Assembly: GCA_004151065.3 (NCBI GenBank)
Contig: NWUY0303915841.1
Span: 1 to 12,287, forward strand
Source of the DNA: Larix sibirica
Taxonomy: Eukaryota; Streptophyta; Pinopsida; Pinales; Pinaceae
DNA: 12,287 bases
Reading direction: 5' to 3'
Shown in pieces: positions 1 to 8,290 of this stretch; the stretch's first letter is position 1; the number at the start of each line of letters is the position of its first letter. A program made the position numbers and the translations under genes. The notes beneath the pieces were generated by a model. It did not search any database. It saw nothing but the letters and a program-made list of their open reading frames with translations, and was not told the DNA's origin.

Positions 1-1292
1 AAATGAAATGCAAGGAAATGTAATTATGCTAATGCTAATGAATGTTGTTTATAATACCATGGTTTAATCATTATTACATCCATCAACCATTATTGATAAT
101 ACCAATTTAATCACCAATAAATACTAAACTAATACTAGTATATGCGTGCAAGGTATGTATGTGTGACCAATATACACATAGATTGAGTGTATACTATAGG
201 TAATCATCACCATCTGTTATGCATAGTTCCTTAATGACAAGACAACAATAATCACATACAAGACAAGGTAACCACACATGCCAGACAATAATCCAATAAT
301 CATAGCACTATGCAATCTTCTTAACTTAAGTCACAATACATCAACAATAATCAAACATTATACTTTACATGTGAAAGGGACCAATTAAAACCTTAGTGGC
401 ATATAAATCCCAAACCGTATCCTTACTAATCTAATTAACCATTCCTTCATAACCTACTTGCAACTTCCACTTTATATCTATTTCTTTGTCTGAATATGCT
501 AGAGCGTCAACTATATTGATCTAATCCCACATATAACTCATAAGTGGAAGCATCGACTAAATCAACCTAAACTTCCACAGTAGGCAACCAACAGTCGCCA
601 TCTCACAACTTGGGGAGAGTGGCTTAAAATGCCTCAACCCCTCTTAATAAAACTAGGGTCAACACACTATCAGTAATTGCACTGAGTTACTATTGTTGTT
701 CTCAAAATTGCGTCATCGAATGGCCATTTTGGGTAACCTAGTTTCTTTCATAAACCAACACTAGCCCAAATATCATAGAAATGCATTGAACCAATAATAA
801 ATCCACGAATTATTTCCGTAGAGCTTACCCTTTCTCTTTTGGTGTCCACAACATTAGGATAACTTTAGTACCACAAAGACTTGGCTATCACAAGTAGCCT
901 CTCTAACTTGTTAGTCTCATCTAAAACATAAGATTGTACATATTCTTTCATTATTTCCAAGTAATTACTAATTTATCAACTATCGATCAATATATACAAG
1001 CAACTATATATGTCATGTGAACGATGCCTATTTATTCATTTAATCATATCATGCAATGGTATCCATGTACCCTATCATTCTATTTATTTTTTCATACTAG
1101 AAGTAAATAACACGACTATCATCTTTAATAAGACAAACAATAAATCAAAACATAATTGCTGCATATAAGTAGGTTGGTAAATCCACACATATAGTTTTCT
1201 CAGCTAAGATGAGTCCAACATATAATAAGCAAAGAAATATAAGATAGGTCTTAATGTTGTTTATCTATTTAATCAAAATATGGGGCGTTACA
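1..1292 (-). repeat. Probable 3' LTR of the minus-strand chromovirus (possibly partial)
   Basis: On the minus strand this stretch starts TGTAACGCCCC at 1292. That is the kind of LTR start seen in plant chromoviruses, and it lies directly after a purine-rich tract and shortly after the pol gene, as a 3' LTR should. The stretch has no coding signal on either strand. The other end is uncertain. The plus-strand string TGTAATTATG at 19 could be the opposite terminus, giving 5-bp terminal repeats TGTAA/TTACA and an LTR of about 1274 bp. With only one LTR copy in the window this cannot be tested here. Candidate TATA-like strings occur on the minus strand, for example TATAAAG at 470-476, but none can be chosen with confidence. 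Confidence 0.55.
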
Positions 1293-1308
1293 TACACCCA
1301 CCCTTTGA
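1293..1308 (-). promoter_or_regulatory. Polypurine tract of the minus-strand element
   Basis: Read on the minus strand, the 16 bases before the LTR start are TCAAAGGGTGGGTGTA, with a G/A-rich core AAAGGGTGGG. In LTR retrotransposons a purine tract at this place resists RNase H and primes plus-strand DNA synthesis. The position immediately next to TGTAACG supports both this call and the LTR boundary. The last bases before the LTR (TGTA) are not purines, so the tract is slightly degraded or set back from the boundary. Confidence 0.6.
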
Positions 1309-1500
1309 GAAACTCGATCCCAAAGTTATAGTAAAAACGTGTGGGATAATCAAAATGCATGGTTTTTGCATCCTCCAAGATAGAACATATTGGGTTATAC
1401 TTGTCCCACTAGACCTTAACCCTGTCCACTAAGTGGTTCCCAAGATCTTGAACTCTATCATCCAATATGCATAATGGTTCGACCATAAGTGTCCCCTTGT
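1307..1500 (-). pseudogene. Chromodomain at the integrase C-terminus (degenerate)
   Basis: The minus-strand frame reads EPLCILDDRVQ, then a hydrophobic/basic stretch VDRVKV, a TAG stop at 1411-1409, and then WDKYNPICSILED. This matches the chromodomain layout of plant chromoviruses, where EPxxIL(D/E) leads into a beta strand, a conserved VxW pair and an acidic segment including LED. The stop falls exactly between KV and W, in the core of the fold. In intact elements the domain follows integrase and is thought to bias insertion toward particular chromatin. Reading continues to about 1307, almost touching the polypurine tract, as is usual for these compact elements. Confidence 0.75.
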
Positions 1501-1564
1501 ATTAAATATGTAGTTCCTTCCAATTTAGTTTATGAGATTCATCATCAATATAATGGTGTAATAT

Positions 1565-2640
1565 AGATATTTAAAAAACATCATGAATTTTATGCAAATG
1601 GGGTGGCAGCGCAAGACGATATACCACAGGTCTAATTCTTTCCAAGATTTTAAATGGCCCTATAAAGTGAGGTGGCAACTTTGTCCCTGTTCCAAACTAG
1701 ATAATACTCCTATTAGGTCTAATATATATAAAAAATCACCTGAAACATTGTAACTTTATTCAATTGTAAGCGTGTCAGCATAAATCTTCTTTCTATCTTG
1801 TTGTTCTTCCTTTAATCAACATCTAATTTGAATTACCCCCTCTTCCATCTCCTGAACCAATTTTGGCCCTACGATTTTTCGGTCCTCTAACCTGTCCCAA
1901 CTCAATGATGTCCTACATGGCCTTCCATATAGATCTTAATTAGGTGGCATTTAAATTGAGTTGCGGTAACTATTATTGTAAGAAAAATATACCAAAGGTA
2001 AGTATTATTCCCAATGGGTCTATTGGTCCATAACGTACATCCTAAGCATGTATTATATTATTTGATTAAATCTCTCCGTTTTCCCATCCATTTCAGGATG
2101 ATAAGTTGTGCTTAAGTTTAAATTAGTCCCCAACACTGATTGTAAGCTTGTACAAATCCTGGATGTAAACCTAGAGTCTCTATTTGAGATTATATTTTTG
2201 GGAAACCCATGAAAGAAAATGACCTCGCTTATAAATGCCCTTGCCAAATCTATGACATCATAAGTTTCCATGAATGGAATAAAATGGGCACTTTTGGTTA
2301 GTTTATCAACTACTAATATGGCATTTGTCTTAGAGATGTGAAGGGAAATCCTATAAAAAATCCCATGGAAATGATTTCGCACTTGGACATAGAAATGTCA
2401 CAAGGTTGCAAGAGACTTGTTGGTTGGGGTTGATTAGACTTTACATGCTGTCACTTAGCAATAAATTGCACTACATCATGCTTCATGCCTACCCAAAAGA
2501 AGAGCTTATCCATGTCTGCATACATATTCTTCACATCTGGATGTGCACAATATAGTGCTCTATGGAATTCAGGATAGTTTTTATAACATCGCCTTCTTCT
2601 AGGATATACATCCTCCCTTGAAATCACAACAATCCATCTT
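1565..2640 (-). pseudogene. Integrase pseudogene of the minus-strand chromovirus
   Basis: Integrase inserts the reverse-transcribed element into the genome. The N-terminal region (about 2420-2580) reads EFHRALYCAHPDVK and WVGMKHDVVQF, the usual histidine half of the HHCC zinc finger. The cysteine half is gone: a TGA stop at 2453-2451 is followed directly by QHVKS. The core (2053-2385) contains DKLTKSAHFIPF, HGFPKNIISNRDSRFTS and YHPEMDGKTERFNQ. The first catalytic Asp position reads Gly (codon at 2363-2361), the second reads Asn (2184-2182, SNRD), and Glu in TER is kept. A frameshift lies between about 2362 and 2340. The C-terminal region (about 1575-1700) shows HFIGPFKILERI and LALPPHLHKIHDVF, then a TAA at 1573-1571. 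It is a dead copy, and the family assignment is secure. Confidence 0.9.
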
Positions 2641-2770
2641 CCTCTAGTTCATACTCTTCAAAATTAGGTTCTGATTACCTCCCCCTCTGAAGTATTGATG
2701 TAACCTTTAGGTACCAACTATCTCTAAGAAGTTGTCCTAACACTCTCTCCCTTAAATTGACTTTTAAGGG
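2640..2770 (-). pseudogene. RNase H-integrase linker remnant of the minus-strand element
   Basis: The minus strand reads SWYLKVTSILQ, a stop, EPNFEEYELEEDGLL, a stop and FQGRMYILEEGDV, leading into the integrase N-terminus. In gypsy polyproteins the segment between RNase H and integrase has this form: an acidic stretch, then a short beta-hairpin with a GRhYhP-like motif. The similarity ends near 2770, so the preceding RNase H is missing. Whether this came from a 5'-truncating deletion or from a later insertion cannot be told from this window. Confidence 0.6.
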
Positions 2771-2789
2771 TACTGTTAACCCCTGAGAT

Positions 2790-3837
2790 TTTCTAGGTTA
2801 GAGTTAGGACATGCAAGGGCACGCTGAGGCTCAATTATTATAGATTTAGAGATTAATCTTTTGCTATGCGATGTAATTTGATTTTCTAAAGAAAATATTT
2901 GAAAAAATGGTAGGGTTGGATTAACATAAGTATGGGATTTTGTTTCCAAAGGAATCTAATGGTGCTTATTCAACTTTCATAGCAAATGAATGGTGAATTT
3001 AGTAGATGGAACACAAATGAAGTATATAAGGTGTTTTTAGGACACATATTATACATTCGAAATGGAAGCCAACATGTTGATCTTTAAAAGAACTTAGTAG
3101 TTAAACAAAAGGCTATTATGCTTGATATGTTGCAAACACATGTAAATGAGGACATTCATATATTCAACAAGTAACATTAAACTTCAATTACTGTTAATCA
3201 CACCAAAAATCATGAAATAAATGAGTTCATGCAAATGAAGTCTTTGTTTCCGTTATATTACTCAGCATATATCTATATCACCGATAAAAATATAGTGTAA
3301 AGCTATTGATCAAGATTTTATTATCTGAAGAAAATTTTTCTCAGACATAGAATAGATGTGGAATTACATAAGGGGCACGAAATTACAGAGGAGGAAAAAA
3401 ATGTTGAATGTACATCAAAATCTTAACCTCCAAATTCAAAGTTCTGTATACAAAATCAATCCATGATTTGACTCAACATCTCCTTAGAGGCCCACTCAAA
3501 AAACTGCCAGTCCCATTTATGTCTCTTAGATGCCTATAGATAAAGAAAAATATTTGTAATAGAATTATGTTTACTCTAATTGTCCTCCATTTGTTTCATG
3601 TCCTGTCACTTTCATTTTGTTTCAGTCTGTTGGCTATAAATTGGTATTTTCAGAAGGAAGAACTTGTACAACCTACTGTATGTCCAATATTTTAGGTATT
3701 AAAATTAAATTTGTACCATAAGCACTATGGTCCATATTATTTCCAATCAAACTAGTGGCACTCAATTTGGATATTTTCAACTTCAGATATAATAGTTTTA
3801 CCCATAACACATGTTTAAGGTTGTTTTGGGCTAGTAA
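2790..3837. other. Unassigned AT-rich spacer
   Basis: This stretch of about 1 kb separates the two truncated elements. I see no reading frame with recognisable protein similarity, no tRNA-like fold, no terminal repeats and no clear promoter. The part at about 3400-3700 is slightly less AT-rich and free of obvious simple repeats. It could be host-derived (for example an old gene relic or untranslated region), but nothing in it identifies one. The end near 3780-3837 resembles the ends of the repeat units that follow, so the tandem array may reach a little further left. Confidence 0.5.
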
Positions 3838-4200
3838 AAAACTCTAATTTACACAAAGTGTATCTATGAAAGTATAGTGGTCCAGAAGATGAATTTTGTC
3901 ACACGTTGGTAACTTATGTACTAAATACAACTTGAAAATTTTAGACACTCAAACGTCATGAAAAGAAATTGGAGCAAAAGTTTCAAGACGACTTATTTGA
4001 AGGATCCAAACCTTTTGGATTAGTCAAAACCCCAAATTACATAAAGTATATTTCCAAAATTATAGCGAACTGGAAGATCAAATTTTGACGTATGTTACTT
4101 TTGTACATCCTCGTTGTAACCTAAAAATTTATGCACTGAAACTTCACAAAAAAAAATTGGAGGGAAAATGACAATATGATTTGTTTGATTGAGCGAAACC
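3838..4200. repeat. Degenerate tandem duplication, period about 188 bp
   Basis: Two adjacent stretches align end to end. Copy 1 starts at 3838 with AAAACTCTAATTTACACAAAG and copy 2 at 4026 with AAAACCCCAAATTACATAAAG. Both then carry GAAGAT(g/c), TTTTG, ATGTAC or TTGTAC, an AAATT(G)GAG block, and finish with (A/T)TT..GATT(A/G)..C followed by AAACCC. The copies agree at roughly two thirds of positions by eye, with a deletion of about 20 bp in copy 2. The bases before 3838 (TTTTGGGCTAGT) resemble the end of copy 1 (TTTTGGATTAGT), which hints at an earlier unit. No protein is encoded. It may be a short satellite-like array or an internal repeat of an unknown element. Confidence 0.65.
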
Positions 4201-4521
4201 CTAGGATTAAAAATTCTTCGTCTGTGGCCCAATAAAAATATATGATACAAATTGTAATATAATTAACCCCATAAATTCAAATAAAATATAAAAAACACAA
4301 CATATGATAAATAAAACTAGATAAAAAATTCTTGTATGAAGATATTCAAATTAGAAATCTATGTTCACTTGCCTCTTCAAGGGGGAAACCTCCAAGAGAA
4401 AAGGCCCAAATACAATAACAATTATTAACAAAGCATTACATAACTTACTACTCTCTATATATTGTTTCAATAGCCAAATATCTCACTACTTGTGGTCCTG
4501 CTATTAATGGGGGTCAACCAT
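4201..4521. other. Unassigned AT-rich flank left of the plus-strand element
   Basis: I see no gene, RNA or repeat structure in this stretch. It ends directly at the 5' LTR. The 5 bases before the LTR, ACCAT (4517-4521), would be the target-site duplication if the element inserted normally, but the 3' end of the element is missing and the matching copy cannot be checked here. Confidence 0.5.
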
Positions 4522-4525
4522 TGTT

Positions 4526-4581
4526 GGAGGATCCTAGTCGTCCCGTTGACTAGGTCCTCCCAACCGACTAGAAAGTAGTCG
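4526..4581 (+). promoter_or_regulatory. Inverted repeats at the start of U3
   Basis: GGAGGATCCTAGTC (4526-4539) is complementary to GACTAGGTCCTCC (4548-4560) apart from one bulged base, with an 8-base loop. Just after it, CGACTA (4565-4570) and TAGTCG (4576-4581) form a second hairpin around GAAAG. The same core (CTAGTC/GACTAG or TAGTCG/CGACTA) thus appears four times in about 56 bases. It may be a protein-binding site, a fold-back structure in DNA, or part of an extended integrase recognition end. The sequence does not decide between these. Confidence 0.55.
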
Positions 4582-4657
4582 ACTCAGTTAATCATGTCAG
4601 TTAAGGAAATCGTCTGAGAAGTTAAGACACTGTAACTGAATACGTACATGTATTAAC

Positions 4658-4664
4658 TATATAA
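4658..4664 (+). promoter_or_regulatory. TATA box of the 5' LTR
   Basis: TATATAA lies 136 bases into the LTR and 61 bases before the AATAAA signal. This spacing suits a promoter starting transcription near 4690, which would define the U3/R border. It is supported by its position only, as no initiator element is evident. Confidence 0.5.
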
Positions 4665-4724
4665 TAGGCTGGCGAGCCAGAAGATAAGAGATGCTACTTT
4701 TGTACATGATTGTCATGCTCATAT

Positions 4725-4730
4725 AATAAA
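4725..4730 (+). terminator. Poly(A) signal of the LTR
   Basis: AATAAA lies downstream of the TATA box and upstream of a TTGTTCC / CT-rich stretch, inside the LTR. In a complete element the 3' LTR copy of this signal would end the transcript. Confidence 0.4.
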
Positions 4731-4862
4731 GATACTTGTTCCTCTGGTCACTACTGCTTTGTCTCTCTCTCGCTCTCCTTATGTGTGTGCGATATCATAT
4801 GTGTATCCTCATATGCATGATGTACTATTGGTAAACCTATGCAATACCACAAATTACAACAC

Positions 4863-4880
4863 TGGTTCCATTGCCGATAG
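4863..4880 (+). promoter_or_regulatory. Primer-binding site (tRNA primer unassigned)
   Basis: TGGTTCCATTGCCGATAG starts one base after the LTR end. The TGG complements the CCA tail of a tRNA, which would prime minus-strand DNA synthesis. The spacing and the TGG start are the evidence. I could not match the remaining bases to a particular tRNA acceptor stem from memory, and mutations may have altered it. Confidence 0.6.
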
Positions 4881-4899
4881 TACTGATCCTTGACATGAA

Positions 4900-6380
4900 T
4901 TAGTCATACATATGTAAATGGTGAGTGAGAGAGAAATTAGAGACTGGTGGAATCAGAGAAATTAGAGACTGGTGGAATCAGAATATTGACAATTATATAT
5001 AGAACTATGTCAGAAGGAATAAGTTGACACTTGCACATGCTCGAGAAAATTTCTTCACTGACTCTCCCATGAACGATTTATAGAAGTTGTTCCCCATGAG
5101 ATAAATAAATTCCTCGATGTTGTTGATGAGAAAGTTCGATGCCAAGAATGAAAGACTATTAATATAGAAGATCTACAATAGAAGAAGAACGAATTTGTAC
5201 GAGTGGCTCAAAAAAAAAATGGGAATATTTCTATGAAGAACAAGCCATGGAAGAAAGAACTTCAGTTGACCAGGTTTGAAACAGATTTTATACTGAACTT
5301 CATGAAGGATTTTTCTATTAATACTGAGCTTGCTATAATTTAAATTTTAAATTTGAAATGGATCCAACCATATAGTCGAGCCACGACCTCCGTTGGATCT
5401 TCCTACCTTGTCAAAATGGGAGAACAAGAAAAAATATTGGGAGCGCTTTGTCAAAGAGCGCGAGTGGGAATACTTTCTAAGTAAATGAACTTCACTTTTG
5501 AACCCATCTCCGTTGAATAGTAAGAGTCGGGTAAAAAATGGGGGGGTCTCCGACCATGTGATCTGAGTAGAAGAACGATGCTATTTGACAGAAAAAGAAT
5601 AGAATAAATCCCTGGAAGAAATCAAGTCTGATTTGATGAGATAAGTGCCCATCCGTTCATAAACTAATAACAAATATTTAGAGAATAGAAAGAGAAAAGA
5701 GGTACAAGTGATGAGTGTAGTTGAGATATATTGCAAGTCCTTTACACAAAAAAATAAGTATAAAGAAGAAATCATTTGAGATGGTCAAGCAACCAAAAGT
5801 CCTTCCCGAGTTGAGGGAAATTCGACCATACAAGAGAGAAGGTGAGGTGCTGAAACCCATAGGATGAACGCATGCGATGGTGCTAACCCCACAATATTTT
5901 CATATTGCAATCGCAGATTCCTCAAATCTCTTCGATTCTATACCAATGATAATGACGGCTGGGATGACCATCAGAAAAATCATCGAGCGTAACATGGGAC
6001 TAGGACCAGGAAAAAATAGTATATGGATCCAAATAGATCATTGTGGACGAATTGTGAATCGGTTAATGATTCAGTGACCATCGCATGGTAACTGGATTAC
6101 CATCAACCCGAGTTTGGAAGACAATCTTTTAGTTTATTCTATTAAGTCTACATGGAGGCACCTCCCCTAACAACAACATTGTTGATCAAAGTGACCAGAC
6201 CATCGGATATCCGAGCTAGAGATGAGGAGTCCATAGAATAATTACATCTATCATGGTACAAGTTGTATCCACAAGAAATTAGCAATGAATGACAAGTAGT
6301 AACTAAGTTGGTCGGTCATTCTGCTTTTGTAAGTATTCAAAGAAAAATAAAAAATCTAAGTTAAGTCAACATGGATTATT
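4900..6380 (+). pseudogene. N-terminal polyprotein remnant of the plus-strand element
   Basis: Between the primer-binding site and recognisable Gag lie about 1.5 kb with scattered readable pieces in changing frames. These are REIRDWWNQ at about 4930, LSKWENKKKYWERFVKEREWEY from 5408, REIRPYKREGEVLKPI near 5816, and an open stretch at 5877-6077 with SSNLFDSIPM, RKIIERNMGLGPGKN and WIQIDHCGRIVNR. Charged, Trp/Tyr-rich composition and many stops (for example after the FLSK piece and at 6075) suggest a decayed coding region, not a true leader. The segment NMGLGPGKN is glycine-rich and faintly recalls a G-patch, but too little remains to assign a domain. I do not recognise a family, and the assignment to the element rests on position and on the similar style of decay. 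Confidence 0.5.
4930..4982 (+). repeat. Exact 25-bp tandem duplication
   Basis: The 25-mer AGAGAAATTAGAGACTGGTG plus GAATC occurs at 4930-4954 and again, without a mismatch, at 4955-4979. Three further bases (AGA) continue the period. The unit length is not a multiple of three, so if this region is coding (REIRDWWNQ in the first copy) the second copy shifts the frame by one and meets a TAG at 4963. Perfect identity between copies in a decayed region suggests a recent replication-slippage or repair event. Confidence 0.9.
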
Positions 6381-7385
6381 GGATTCCAGTAAATACTCCC
6401 ATTTTTTAAGGGAAAGGGGATCCTAAAAAAACCTAGTTTGTATGTGAATCCCTCTAGCAAGATAACATCATTGATGATGAGAATTAAAAAATTACACAGT
6501 TTTTAGGTGGCCTCCAGAATAGATCACTCACGTGGGACATGAATTTCATGGAAGAGGGGCCCAAGACAAAACATAAAATTAAAGATAATTTGTTGGACTT
6601 CTTCAAAGCAGATGACACTAAGCATATGGCCAGACAAAAGTTGAAATAAATCAAACAAAGAATAGGAGAAACACTACGAGAGTATGATAGAAGATTCAAA
6701 GACCTCCTAAGTCAGATGCCATCCAAAATGAACCAAGTTTTCATGATCCAGTTTTTTGTTGTAGGTCTACAACCGCAAATAAAGATGCCATTATTGCTGC
6801 ACAAATACATGGCATATGACGATGTATTAAAGAAATATTTAAGAGTCGAAACAAATGCATGCTATTCGACCAGACCCATCAACAAACGACTAGGAGAAAA
6901 AATAGAGACAATACAAAAATCACTTCAGCACCTCACTGTGAGGAAGAACGAATTATGGTGTACCACGTGCTCGATGGAAGGAAATACCAAAGACAAATTC
7001 CCCTACGATGAGTGAAGAAGGTATCGTGAAGACAGAAATGCATACCAGAGAGAAATGAAACAATTCCAAGAAGATCTTAGAACATTCTTAGAAGAGCATA
7101 TACCAAAGAAATTTCGCCCGACTTAGACAAGCTATTTTTGTGACATATGTGAAAGGTTTGGGCCCCATTTGATGGCATACTAGCCCTATAATGATGCCAA
7201 TGTAAAACCAAAATGGTGCAGGATATGTTGAACAATGCAACAGACGACTGCATAATGTATCAAGAACTTGAAGACTAAGGCTAATTACCAGATAGTGTAC
7301 CATACACAGATTGTAGAGCATAAAGGTCAAGACTCCTGCAACAACGACTAGTGCAATCATGGAAACAACCGATGAGGAGGATATA
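6380..7385 (+). pseudogene. Gag capsid region with first zinc knuckles (pseudogene)
   Basis: Gag forms the particle that packages the element's RNA. The main frame reads ITQFLGGLQNRSLTWDMNF from 6491, then ARQKLK, a TAA, and IKQRIGETLREYDRRFKDLL, followed by MIQFFVVGLQPQIKMP. This is the helix-rich pattern of the retrotransposon Gag (capsid) family, including the LxxW and (R/E)xxREYxxRFxxL signatures. Zinc-knuckle sites follow. CTTCSMEGNTKDKF (6959 on) lacks its His and last Cys. CDICERFGPHLMAY (7139 on) ends in a stop (7181) where Cys is expected. WCRIC...QQTTA.C (about 7214 on) lacks the His. Frame 2 is kept to about 7385, where a frameshift leads into the next open stretch. A TGA at 7013-7015 interrupts the frame after the first knuckle. 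Confidence 0.85.
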
Positions 7386-7850
7386 ATGGGTCATGGAAGA
7401 TATAACAATCAAGGAAATTATCTAGCGGGTTGCGGGAAGCCGCGTTGCTTCATCTGCTACAATGAAGAACATTTGAGTCCCGAATACCCATGGAAGGACA
7501 TAACAGACCTCAAATTTTGTACAAAATGTGGGGTGGGGGAACACAATTTAGAAGAATTACCCATCATGTTAGAAGCACTTCATAAAAATAATGTTAATCT
7601 CTTATCTAGTGTTCTTAAACATGAATCATTGAATACTAAAAAATTGCAAATAATTACTATGAAAGGCACAAATATTGGAGGGGATAATCCACATGTCTCG
7701 AGAATACAAAGGAAAGACGATAATTATCCTAACCTGATGAAGAAAAAATAAATATTTAACAATGATACAAAAGTATTTGAAGAAATTGTTTCTAAAGAAA
7801 ATACTGCAGTATCCACAAAAAAACACTTAATGAGTTACTACAACTTCTAA
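7359..7850 (+). pseudogene. Gag C-terminal zinc-knuckle segment
   Basis: This is an open stretch in another frame (0 modulo 3) that continues Gag after a frameshift near 7385. It holds two CX2CX4HX4C-type sites. CFICYNEEHLSPEY has Tyr in place of the last Cys, and CTKCGVGEHNLEEL has Leu in its place. After these comes a conserved-looking tail, LPIMLEALHKNNVNLLSSVL and LQIITMKGTNIGGDNPH, ending at a TAA at 7749-7751. Reading continues after it as NDTKVFEEIVSKENTA to about 7845. Zinc knuckles bind the packaged RNA in nucleocapsid, and with a ligand missing from each they would not fold normally. The ATG at 7359 is an internal Met in the frame, not a likely true start. Confidence 0.8.
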
Positions 7851-8290
7851 CAAAAGAAGAAGTTGTTGCATGAGTAATCAACTTAATGCATCTTATTAGA
7901 AACAATCCAAGAAATAGAATGATTACCAAAAACCTTTGCAGTTTAAACCAAAAAGATAAAATCGATATTGATCCCTTAGTCGATCTTGAATTCGAAGGGT
8001 TTTGCATCTCTTAAGTCATCCTTGGCTTCAGGTCGCAGGCCAACATAATGACAAGGACTACCTAGGAAAGCTTAGGTCGACCATGACTAGTAGAGTTGGG
8101 AATTTATCTAAAACTTGTCGACCAAGGATTGATTGAACCCATTAGTGCATGGAAAAATGTTAATACTATAATTATGGGTATTATCACTCAGATCGACTTT
8201 GAAATCATCGACCCAAGAGAAGGATCCAAATCCTTTCTAGGATTAGTCAGTCGTCTGTGGGGTTGGAAATTAAACTTTCCATTTCTTTAG
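7850..8290 (+). pseudogene. Aspartic protease pseudogene
   Basis: The main frame resumes near 7850 (VINLMHLIRNNPRNRM, then DPLVDLEFEGF). From 8015 it reads VILGFRSQANIMT, then ES, LGRP, LGIYLKLVDQGLIEPIS and ITQIDFEIIDPREGSKSFLGL with GW near 8256. In retrotransposon proteases a D-(T/S/F)-G-(S/A) catalytic loop follows a hydrophobic strand, and a later hydrophobic-G stretch closes the fold. The position matching the loop is LGFRS, with Gly where the catalytic Asp should be and Arg where the loop Gly should be. Stops interrupt it (TAA 8012, TAG and TGA between 8060 and 8090). The open stretch 8096-8290 is only its second half. Placement between Gag and RT supports the call. The assignment is good for the region and moderate for the exact active-site alignment. 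Confidence 0.65.

Larger units (their letters stand above)
1..2790 (-). mobile_element. Truncated minus-strand Ty3/gypsy chromovirus (pol 3' end plus LTR)
   Basis: This is the 3' part of an LTR retrotransposon read right to left. In order of transcription it holds the linker after RNase H, the integrase zinc-finger region, the integrase core, the integrase C-terminal region, a chromodomain, a polypurine tract and an LTR beginning TGTAACGCCC. The chromodomain at the end of integrase places it among the chromoviruses, a Ty3/gypsy group common in plants. Gag, protease, RT and RNase H are absent, because recognisable coding similarity stops near 2770 and nothing to its right continues the element. 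The coding part carries several stops and at least one frameshift. The right boundary is approximate and the left boundary may lie outside the window. I am sure of the class but not of the clade within the chromoviruses. Confidence 0.85.
4522..4861 (+). repeat. 5' LTR (340 bp)
   Basis: The stretch begins TGTTG and ends CAACA, a perfect 5-bp terminal inverted repeat of the TG...CA form required of LTRs. One base after the end comes TGGTTCC, the place and form of a tRNA primer-binding site. Inside are a TATA box (TATATAA, 4658-4664), a poly(A) signal (AATAAA, 4725-4730) and a CT-rich tract around 4757-4778, in the order expected for U3-R-U5. The first 60 bases hold two inverted repeats. No second LTR copy is in the window, so insertion age cannot be estimated from LTR divergence. 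Confidence 0.8.

Noticed and set aside
4863-4880. Assigning a specific tRNA to the primer-binding site
   Set aside because: Only the TGG and spacing are clear. Matching the rest to a tRNA 3' end needs a tRNA database comparison that cannot be done here.
5581-5860. Two overlapping minus-strand open stretches of about 60 codons
   Set aside because: They lie opposite the plus-strand polyprotein remnant, are hydrophobic by virtue of complementing Lys/Glu-rich codons, and show no similarity to a known protein.
6484-6699. Minus-strand open stretch opposite Gag
   Set aside because: It is an antisense shadow of the clearly recognisable Gag frame on the plus strand.
6716-7015. A stand-alone small gene of 99 codons
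   Set aside because: The frame continues upstream to at least 6491 with Gag similarity and is separated only by a stop codon, so it is a piece of the Gag pseudogene.
7088-7360. Minus-strand open stretch of 90 codons with membrane-like composition
   Set aside because: It lies opposite the Gag zinc-knuckle region. The apparent hydrophobicity comes from the complement of a polar sequence.
7626-8007. Two minus-strand open stretches of about 70 codons
   Set aside because: They are antisense to the Gag tail and the start of the protease region, with no independent coding signal.
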